11,798 nt of DNA from an uncultured Planctomycetaceae bacterium (GTDB lineage Bacteria > Planctomycetota > Planctomycetia > Planctomycetales > Planctomycetaceae): NCBI GenBank assembly GCA_903898975.1, contig CAIUHT010000960.1:1-11798 (forward strand), given 5' to 3'. The notes under the pieces are model-generated. The model was given only the letters and a program-made list of their open reading frames with translations, made no database searches and was not told where the DNA came from. Numbering within the stretch: the stretch's first letter is position 1; each line of letters opens with the position of its first letter. Both the position numbers and the translations under genes were made by a program. This document shows positions 7,396 through 11,798 of the stretch, piece by piece.

Positions 7396-7932
7396 ATGAC
7401 CGGGTCCGAATTCGACGAGCGACGGTTTCACGACGCCTGGCGTGCGATCCGCATTGAACGCGGTTCAGCCTATTCGCTGTTCACCTTTGGCGAGTCGGAA
7501 CTCCCCTACTTCCTGGTCCTTGGCCCCAAGGCTGAGGGGGGCCCACTCCGCATCTCCCGTGGCGAAATCCGCATCACCCGCCCCCTCATCATCACGCCCG
7601 ATAACGCCAGCCCCGAACTCAGCGGTTTCTTTGACGACGTCGATGACGACGAGACGCCCGTACCGCAGTTCCTCATGGCCCGCTCGGCGGCGTTCGCTCA
7701 CCTCAGGCTCAAGAATCGCCGGGGCGAAACGCGCCTCGTGACCGACCATGTCGAAGAAGCCCTCGACCGGCTCTCGCGACAGCTCGACGCCGAAGACGAC
7801 GACCGCACCGCGATCCTCATCGCCCCCCGCGGCCTCGGCAGCCTCGCCCTGTTCCGCTACGCCAGTGAGCGCGTCCTCGCCAGCGCTCCCGACAATATCC
7901 AGGAACTCCGCGAACGCGGATTTCTCCCCTGA
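7396..7932 (+). CDS. hypothetical protein, 178 aa, not recognised
   Basis: I do not recognise a family. The protein has no signal peptide or membrane segment and looks soluble and cytoplasmic. The N-terminal half has mixed alpha/beta character (FHDAWRAIRIERG, then YSLFTFGESELPYFLVLG, residues about 11-48), followed by GEIRITRPLIITPDN (56-70), an acidic turn DDVDDDET (about 77-84), and a Leu/Arg-rich C-terminal helix pair with AEDDDRTAILIAP. Codon use with high GC in third positions supports this strand over the 159-aa frame on the opposite strand. The frame is open far upstream (to 6619). I choose the ATG at 7396 because protein-like sequence starts there; a GAGCAG stretch before it is only a weak ribosome site, and an ATG at 7258 is an alternative. 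It is convergent with the LRR lipoprotein gene. It may be a lineage-specific protein. Confidence 0.65.
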   Translation: MTGSEFDERRFHDAWRAIRIERGSAYSLFTFGESELPYFLVLGPKAEGGPLRISRGEIRITRPLIITPDNASPELSGFFDDVDDDETPVPQFLMARSAAFAHLRLKNRRGETRLVTDHVEEALDRLSRQLDAEDDDRTAILIAPRGLGSLALFRYASERVLASAPDNIQELRERGFLP

Positions 7933-7946
7933 CGTCCGCAACAAAG

Positions 7947-7976
7947 CGGGCGATTGCGGTCACTCGCAATCGCCCG
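7947..7976. terminator. bidirectional terminator between convergent genes
   Basis: CGGGCGATTGCG (7947-7958) and CGCAATCGCCCG (7965-7976) form a perfect 12-bp stem with a GTCACT loop. It lies 14 nt after the stop at 7932 (+) and 32 nt beyond the stop of the LRR gene (-). On the minus strand the stem is followed by CTTTGTTGC, moderately T-rich; on the plus strand by ACACTTGT. Position between convergent stops and stem quality make a shared terminator likely. Confidence 0.7.
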
Positions 7977-8008
7977 ACACTTGTCCACAGCACCGCCCCC
8001 GGGGCCAG

Positions 8009-9349
8009 TTACTCTTCGCTGGTGGGACCGCCCCCCAGGTCGAGCTTGCCCCACTGCCGGGTTTTCAGCCGGTCACGGGCCGCGTCGGTCACCGCTCCAT
8101 TCTCCTTGAACGTCAGCGACTGCACCGACTTCAGCGCCAGCAGCTTGTCGATACAGGCGTCGGTCACTCCCGTACTGCGAATCGAGAGCGTTTTCAGGTT
8201 CGGCAGCTGGGCGATCACATCGATCGTGGCATCGGTCAGCTGTGGCACAACCCAGATGTCGAGCTGCTCCAGTGCCTCAAGCTTCGCCAGGTGGCTTAGT
8301 CCCCCGTCACCGACCGAACTCAGCTCATGCAGAAAGAGCCGTTTGAGCTTGGGCAGTTCATCGAAGACCTCCAGACCCTGGTCGTAGACATTGGGCAGGT
8401 CGCGGAGAGTCAGCCGGGTCAGCCCGGTCCCCTTCAGGGCCAGCACTCCCTGCGAGCCAAAGCCCTGGCAGCGGAAGATCTCCAGCTGCGTCAGCTTCGG
8501 CAGCCTGGCCAGGTGAGGTCCCGATTGGTCGGTGATGGCGAAGTCCTGGATCAGCAGCGAATCGAGGGCGGGGCAGGCGCTCAGCGATTCGAGCCCCGAG
8601 TCGGTGACCGCTGTGCTGCGGTGCTTCAGAGAGTTGAGCTTCGTCAGGCCGGCCAGCACCTCCAGGGCCATGTCCCCCGCCTCCATGTTGCCCCGCAGAT
8701 CGAGGCTTTTCAGGTCGGGGAACTTGGCCAACCGCTGGGCGCCAATGTCATTGATCTTGTTCTGCACCAGCGAGAGCCGTTGCAGTCGGGGCTGCTCTCC
8801 CAGGATCTTCATCACCCCGCTCGACATGTTGGTGTTGGAAGAGAGGTCCAGCTCCACCAGGTTCGGGAGCGACTTGATCACCTGCTCGACCGTGGCGTCG
8901 GTGATCACGCTGTTGGTGAGCGCCAGCGAGGTGAGCTGCGACAACCCCAGCAGCTTTCCCGCCAGTTCATCGTTCAACGCCCGAAAATTGATCAGCTGGA
9001 GCTTCTTCAGGTCGGTCAGACGCCCGAACAGGGCGACATCCTCAGCCGTGACTGGCGAGCAGTCGCCAATCGAAATCTCGGTCAGCAGGTCGCCCGTCCT
9101 GGGGGCGTAGCTGGCGCGGGGCGTGGCGTCGAGACGCGCCCGGGCCGCCTGCACATCCGCCGCAGCTGCCGTGGCGGCGGGACTGGCTGGCGCCGACTTC
9201 TCCGTCGCCCCCTGGCCTCCTCCTGATGCCGCCTTGCTGGTCTGGCCGGGAGCCGGGGCGGGCGTTGGGGCTGTCGGACGGGAACAGGCCGAGCAGAACA
9301 GCAGGGCCGAAACCACCGGGGCCAACACGCTGGGCTTCCAACGAATCAT
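8009..9349 (-). CDS. leucine-rich-repeat lipoprotein
   Basis: 446-aa exported protein. The N-terminus has a basic start and hydrophobic core ending FCSACS, with Cys22 as likely lipidated residue (the -3 position is Cys rather than Leu, so the lipobox is imperfect). A Pro/Ala/Ser/Gly-rich linker (about 23-75) follows, then some 13 leucine-rich repeats of 23-26 residues of the pattern LxxLxLxxxxVTDxxLxxLxxL, for example LTSLALTNSVITDATVEQV, LVELDLSSNTNMSSGVMKIL and LKTLSIRSTGVTDACIDKLL, to the C-terminus TSEE. LRR proteins of this cysteine-poor, VTD-containing type usually bind other proteins; the partner is unknown. The frame is open 42 codons upstream (to 9475), but that part crosses a terminator and a second hairpin. 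The ATG at 9347-9349, with AGGTG ahead of it and the signal peptide directly after, is the real start. Localisation is likely periplasmic or outer-surface. Confidence 0.9.
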   Translation of the reverse strand: MIRWKPSVLAPVVSALLFCSACSRPTAPTPAPAPGQTSKAASGGGQGATEKSAPASPAATAAAADVQAARARLDATPRASYAPRTGDLLTEISIGDCSPVTAEDVALFGRLTDLKKLQLINFRALNDELAGKLLGLSQLTSLALTNSVITDATVEQVIKSLPNLVELDLSSNTNMSSGVMKILGEQPRLQRLSLVQNKINDIGAQRLAKFPDLKSLDLRGNMEAGDMALEVLAGLTKLNSLKHRSTAVTDSGLESLSACPALDSLLIQDFAITDQSGPHLARLPKLTQLEIFRCQGFGSQGVLALKGTGLTRLTLRDLPNVYDQGLEVFDELPKLKRLFLHELSSVGDGGLSHLAKLEALEQLDIWVVPQLTDATIDVIAQLPNLKTLSIRSTGVTDACIDKLLALKSVQSLTFKENGAVTDAARDRLKTRQWGKLDLGGGPTSEE

Positions 9350-9355
9350 GACGCA

Positions 9356-9360
9356 CACCT
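9356..9360 (-). promoter_or_regulatory. Shine-Dalgarno site of the LRR lipoprotein gene
   Basis: AGGTG on the minus strand with the AGG core 8 nt before the ATG at 9349. It supports the start at the signal peptide rather than at 9475. Confidence 0.55.
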
Positions 9361-9380
9361 GCCGGAATCCGAATCGGAGA

Positions 9381-9414
9381 GGGAATAAAAACAGGGGTAC
9401 ACGGCGTACCCCTG
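9381..9414 (-). terminator. rho-independent terminator of the oxidoreductase gene
   Basis: On the minus strand CAGGGGTAC pairs with GTACCCCTG (9406-9414 with 9392-9400), a perfect 9-bp stem with a 5-nt loop, followed directly by TTTTTATTCCC (9391-9381). It stands 61 nt after the oxidoreductase stop and 32 nt before the LRR start, so the two genes are separate transcription units or are joined only by read-through. Confidence 0.85.
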
Positions 9415-9429
9415 GAGTGCTCAACGAGC

Positions 9430-9460
9430 CCGGCGGGGCCCCGCGAAGGGACCCCGCCGG
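9430..9460. repeat. GC-rich hairpin just upstream of the terminator
   Basis: CCGGCGGGG (9430-9438) pairs with CCCCGCCGG (9452-9460), and inside it CCC (9440-9442) pairs with GGG (9448-9450) around loop GCGAA. There is no T-run. It lies between the oxidoreductase stop and the true terminator and may protect the mRNA 3' end or be a dispersed palindromic element. Confidence 0.6.
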
Positions 9461-9475
9461 TACGCCTGAAACCAA

Positions 9476-10960
9476 CTAGTCGAGGCGATGTCCCTCGGAG
9501 TACGCCGGCTTGATCAGGCTGGCGACCTTCGGGGTCTTGAGCGAGGCCAGGTTGGTGACGACCAGGTTCTTGGCGTCCCAGGCCACCTTCTCGCCCCAGT
9601 CGCCCATCTCGCCATCCTTGCCCCCCTGGGCGGCGGCCCAGACCGCCAGGTTGCCCAGCAGGATCGTCTCAGTGAGAGGACCGGCGCGTTCGATGAAGTT
9701 CGACTTGCAGATCTTCGGGTCGTTGGCGATTTTGGCCCGGAACAGCTCCCACATGTTGTTGAGGTCGTTGTTCCCCTTGTTCTCGGCCTTCTCGTAGTCG
9801 ACCTTGACCTTCTCGACCCCCTTCAGCTCGTAGACGCCACAGTAGTCGTCGGCACTGTAGAAGGCTCCCTTCTCGCCCACGATCAGCACGCCGCTGTCCG
9901 AGACCGAGTTGATGCCGTGCTTGGCGAAGACTTCCATGGGGGGCTTGTTCCCCTTGCGGTCGTACCACCAGAACGGAATCGCGGGACGATTCTTGGTCTC
10001 GGGCATCTCGAACTTGATGACCGAACTCGCGGGGAAGCTGTCGAAGTCGTGACCGGTCGACTTCGCCTGCACCGAGATGGGATCGCGCAGTTCGCACGAG
10101 GCGAACGGCACGGTCAGCTGGTGGCAGGCCATATCGCCCAGGGCGCCCGTGCCGAAGTCCCACCAGCCGCGGTGCTGGAAGGTGTGGTAGATGCCGGGCC
10201 AGAACTCGCGGAACGGGGCCACCCCGATCCACGACTTCCAGTCGACCTTCTCGAGAGCCTTGGCCACTTCTTCCTTCTTCTTGGCGACCAGCTTGCCAGC
10301 CGCTTCGGGATCGTCTTTCTGCGCCTGGGCAGAGAACTTGGCCAGGTCCATCCGGCGGTTGGGGCCCTGGGCCCAGACCGGGCGGTTCGACCAGGCGTAG
10401 ACTTCCTTCAGGGTTCCGAGCACGCCCGACTGAATCTGGGCGATCGCTTCGCGGGACGAGTCGAGGGCCGTTCCCTGGTTGCCCATCTGCGTGCAGACAC
10501 CGGTCTCCTTGGCCACCTGGGCCAGGAGGCGGGCCTCGTAAATGGTGCGGGTCAGCGGCTTCTGGGTGTAGCAACTCGCTCCGAGACGCATGCAGGCGAG
10601 GGTGATCGGCCCGTGCATGTGGTCGGGGGTGCTGATCGTGGCAATGTCGATGTTCTTGCCATGCTTGTCGAGGAGTTCACGGTAATCGGTGTACCGCTTG
10701 GCTTCCTTGAAGCCCTCCGAGTTCCCCTTGCTGTCGAGCGTGCCACGGTCGACGTCACAGATGGCGATCACGTTGCCAAAGGCGGCAGCGTTGGACGAGT
10801 CGCTCCCCCCCTTGCCACCGACGCCGAAGCTGGCGACGTTGAGTTTCTCGTTGGCCGAGCGGAGCATGCCTTGCAGATTAACCGACCCTCCCACGAACAC
10901 GGCGGCCCCGATCGCCGAGGTGTTGCGAATGAAGGTACGACGCGACGATTTACGACTCAT
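9476..10960 (-). CDS. Gfo/Idh/MocA family oxidoreductase with Tat signal
   Basis: 494-aa NAD(P)-dependent oxidoreductase of the glucose-fructose oxidoreductase / inositol dehydrogenase type, exported folded by the twin-arginine system. The Tat motif SRRTFI is at 6-11, followed by a hydrophobic stretch (16-25). The Rossmann fold begins with LNVASFGVGGKG (40-51) and ends its second strand with ICDVD (67-71). The family EKP motif appears as QKP (133-135), as is common in exported planctomycete members. The C-terminal domain has HRGWWDFGTGALGDMACHQL (263-282). A Lys/Glu/Ala-rich stretch (about 203-240) inserts between the two domains. The frame is open about 100 codons upstream (to 11269) through 13-bp repeats; the ATG at 10958-10960 is the start because AGGAG lies 7 nt before it and the Tat signal begins there. 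The substrate is unknown; carbohydrate or glycan modification in the cell envelope is an inference from the family. Confidence 0.93.
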   Translation of the reverse strand: MSRKSSRRTFIRNTSAIGAAVFVGGSVNLQGMLRSANEKLNVASFGVGGKGGSDSSNAAAFGNVIAICDVDRGTLDSKGNSEGFKEAKRYTDYRELLDKHGKNIDIATISTPDHMHGPITLACMRLGASCYTQKPLTRTIYEARLLAQVAKETGVCTQMGNQGTALDSSREAIAQIQSGVLGTLKEVYAWSNRPVWAQGPNRRMDLAKFSAQAQKDDPEAAGKLVAKKKEEVAKALEKVDWKSWIGVAPFREFWPGIYHTFQHRGWWDFGTGALGDMACHQLTVPFASCELRDPISVQAKSTGHDFDSFPASSVIKFEMPETKNRPAIPFWWYDRKGNKPPMEVFAKHGINSVSDSGVLIVGEKGAFYSADDYCGVYELKGVEKVKVDYEKAENKGNNDLNNMWELFRAKIANDPKICKSNFIERAGPLTETILLGNLAVWAAAQGGKDGEMGDWGEKVAWDAKNLVVTNLASLKTPKVASLIKPAYSEGHRLD

Positions 10961-10967
10961 GGAGTGT

Positions 10968-10972
10968 CTCCT
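10968..10972 (-). promoter_or_regulatory. Shine-Dalgarno site of the oxidoreductase gene
   Basis: AGGAG on the minus strand, 7 nt before the ATG at 10960. It rules out the much longer open frame as the natural product. Confidence 0.75.
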
Positions 10973-10995
10973 GGCCGGAGGGCAGAATGACAGAA

Positions 10996-11033
10996 CGCGG
11001 ACAACCGGGCGCCCCGGTCGCTCCCTGTCCGCG
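10996..11033 (-). promoter_or_regulatory. structured hairpin in the leader of the oxidoreductase gene
   Basis: An outer perfect 8-bp stem, CGCGGACA (10996-11003) with TGTCCGCG (11026-11033), encloses an inner perfect 6-bp stem, ACCGGG (11004-11009) with CCCGGT (11013-11018), loop CGC, and a 7-nt bulge on one side. It sits 36-73 nt before the start codon. On the minus strand it is followed by TTCTGTCATTCTG, so it could act as a leader attenuator, an mRNA stabiliser, or a terminator for transcription coming from the repeat region. It resembles no riboswitch I know. Confidence 0.5.
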
Positions 11034-11174
11034 TATGGTATCGGGGATACAGTCCAGTGAACAGGATTCCCGGTGGGCACAGGCTGAGCAGTCAGGCCCA
11101 GCGACCGGGCAAGGTTTCGCAACCAGCGGAAGAACCCGGCAGTCAACCGAACCACACCCCGTCCCCGGCCAACC

Positions 11175-11318
11175 CACTCCGCCAACCCTCTCCGCCAGGT
11201 CACTCCGCCAAAGTCACAACGCCAAGTCACACCGCCAAGTCGCTCCGCCAAGCCACTCCGCCAAGTCACTCCGCCAAGTCACTCCGCCAAGTCGCTCCGC
11301 CAAGCCACTCCGCCAAGC
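11175..11318. repeat. tandem 13-bp direct repeat, array 1 (11 units)
   Basis: The unit is CACTCCGCCAAGC or CACTCCGCCAAGT. Units start at 11175, 11188, 11201 (14 bp, one extra A), 11215, 11228, 11241, 11254, 11267, 11280, 11293 and 11306, and a partial copy begins at 11319. The first five units are the most diverged. Units 6 and 10 share CGC instead of CAC at their start. There are no unique spacers between units, so this is not a CRISPR array. Confidence 0.95.
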
Positions 11319-11320
11319 CA

Positions 11321-11358
11321 CTCTCCCCCGGGGGGAGGGTGGCGAAAGGCCGGGAGAG
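11321..11358. repeat. CTCTCCC...GGGAGAG palindromic intergenic element
   Basis: CTCTCCC (11321-11327) pairs with GGGAGAG (11352-11358); alternatively CTCCCCC (11323-11329) pairs with the GGGGGAG that follows it. The middle reads GGTGGCGAAAGGCCGGG. From memory, closely similar stretches recur between genes in many high-GC bacteria, including planctomycetes, so I read it as a copy of a dispersed repeat. Confidence 0.6.
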
Positions 11359-11444
11359 GGGTTGCGTGGTCGTTGGCAAAGACAAGGCAAAACTGCGGTC
11401 GAACCAGGGGGAGCGTTACCGAGCAAGAGCGACTCTCCCCGAAG

Positions 11445-11461
11445 CGAGCCTGTAGGGCTCG
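11445..11461. repeat. TGTAG-loop hairpin, copy A
   Basis: CGAGCC (11445-11450), loop TGTAG, GGCTCG (11456-11461): a perfect 6-bp stem followed by TTC. It has the same size, loop and following bases as copy B. Confidence 0.6.
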
Positions 11462-11470
11462 TTCTACCAG

Positions 11471-11489
11471 CCCAGGCCGAAGGCCTGGG
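11471..11489. repeat. 8-bp stem hairpin with GAA loop
   Basis: CCCAGGCC (11471-11478), loop GAA, GGCCTGGG (11482-11489), followed on the plus strand by TTTCGG. It lies between the two TGTAG hairpins. The short T-run makes it a weak terminator candidate on the plus strand, but no gene leads into it. Confidence 0.6.
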
Positions 11490-11509
11490 TTTCGGCCCCC
11501 AGATCGCCT

Positions 11510-11526
11510 CGGCCCTGTAGGGGCCG
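11510..11526. repeat. TGTAG-loop hairpin, copy B
   Basis: CGGCCC (11510-11515), loop TGTAG, GGGCCG (11521-11526): a perfect 6-bp stem followed by TTC. It differs from copy A at two stem positions, with the matching change on the other arm in both cases. Confidence 0.6.
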
Positions 11527-11678
11527 TTCACCGTGGTCGGGCGGAGAGCGCCGGCTCCCATCACTCGGCCCGCACCAGCCCGGTTCCCGCATTCCATCAG
11601 CACAGCGGACGTGGGAAAGGCCGGAAACCTTTCGCACCACTCCAGCGACCGACCTCCTCCGTGATCCTCCGCCAACCC

Positions 11679-11798
11679 CACTCCGCCAAGTCACTCCGCC
11701 AAGCCACTCCGCCAAGCCACTCCGCCAAGCCACTCCGCCAAGCCACTCCGCCAAGCCACTCCGCCAAGCCACTCCGCCAAGCCACTCCGCCAAGCCAC
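11679..11798. repeat. tandem 13-bp direct repeat, array 2 (at least 9 units, runs off the window)
   Basis: Units start at 11679 (ending in T) and then at 11692, 11705, 11718, 11731, 11744, 11757, 11770 and 11783, all identical CACTCCGCCAAGC, with a 3-nt partial copy at the window end. A degenerate unit precedes them at 11665-11677. The full array length is unknown. Confidence 0.95.

Larger units (their letters stand above)
10961..11798. other. 838-bp gene-free region with repeats and palindromes
   Basis: No supportable gene. The left part (10961-11174) should hold the leader and promoter of the oxidoreductase gene; a small dyad, GTATC-GGG-GATAC, lies at 11038-11050. The rest is two 13-bp repeat arrays around a palindrome-rich core. 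Long open frames on both strands here come from the repeat: its unit is not a multiple of three and contains no stop codon in any frame, so every frame stays open and translates with a 13-residue period. Confidence 0.7.

Noticed and set aside
9488..10990. A 500-codon plus-strand open frame antisense to the oxidoreductase gene
   Set aside because: The opposite strand carries a clear Tat signal, Rossmann motif and ribosome site; this frame has no domain features.
11464..11793. Small repeat proteins (periodic AEWLGGVAWRSGL) on the minus strand
   Set aside because: The 13-bp unit lacks stop codons in all frames, so every frame gives a 13-residue repeat; no ribosome site or independent coding sign was found.
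11175..11798. CRISPR array
   Set aside because: Units are directly adjacent with no spacers, the unit is only 13 bp, and no cas gene is present.
1..11798. tRNA or rRNA genes
   Set aside because: Scanning both strands by eye for the T-loop pattern GGTTCRANYC with a matching acceptor stem, and for conserved rRNA stretches, gave no candidate.

Overview
The window looks like chromosomal DNA of a high-GC planctomycete (Planctomycetota). This is an inference from the gene mix: a Gfo/Idh/MocA oxidoreductase with a twin-arginine signal, a secreted right-handed beta-helix protein, a leucine-rich-repeat lipoprotein in the style common in that phylum, and long gene-poor spacers. No rRNA, tRNA, transposase, phage gene or CRISPR array is visible.

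Layout, left to right. The 3' end of a UxaA/GarD-type sugar-acid dehydratase gene (+, 1-435) converges on dnaB, the replicative helicase (-, 660-2075). dnaB is divergent from a copper-exporting P1B ATPase gene (+, 2303-4693). A 788-bp spacer with terminator-like hairpins follows, then a convergent secreted beta-helix protein (-, 5482-6798). A 597-bp divergent spacer with two dyads and a possible sigma-54 promoter separates it from a small unrecognised gene (+, 7396-7932). A 12-bp-stem hairpin lies between that gene and a convergent LRR lipoprotein gene (-, 8009-9349). Upstream of that, a classic terminator closes a Gfo/Idh/MocA oxidoreductase gene (-, 9476-10960). The last 838 bp hold no supportable gene. 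They hold two arrays of a 13-bp direct repeat (11175-11318, and 11679 to the window end) flanking about 360 bp of palindromic intergenic elements.

The genes do not form one operon or pathway; each appears to be its own transcription unit. The dehydratase, beta-helix protein and oxidoreductase share a loose theme of carbohydrate metabolism; dnaB and the copper pump are housekeeping and metal homeostasis. For five genes the start was placed at an internal ATG, or confirmed, by Shine-Dalgarno position, signal peptide, in-frame stop or an upstream terminator.

I do not see a convincing undescribed multi-gene system. The most unusual material is the right-end repeat region: two 13-bp arrays that begin with the same 12-mer and become more homogeneous in the same direction, and between them two hairpins with the same TGTAG loop whose stems differ by compensatory changes. 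Second-tier observations are a double cysteine ladder in the beta-helix protein, a Glu in place of a usual Ser in the last-helix motif of the copper ATPase, and the dyad/sigma-54-like site at 7010-7039.
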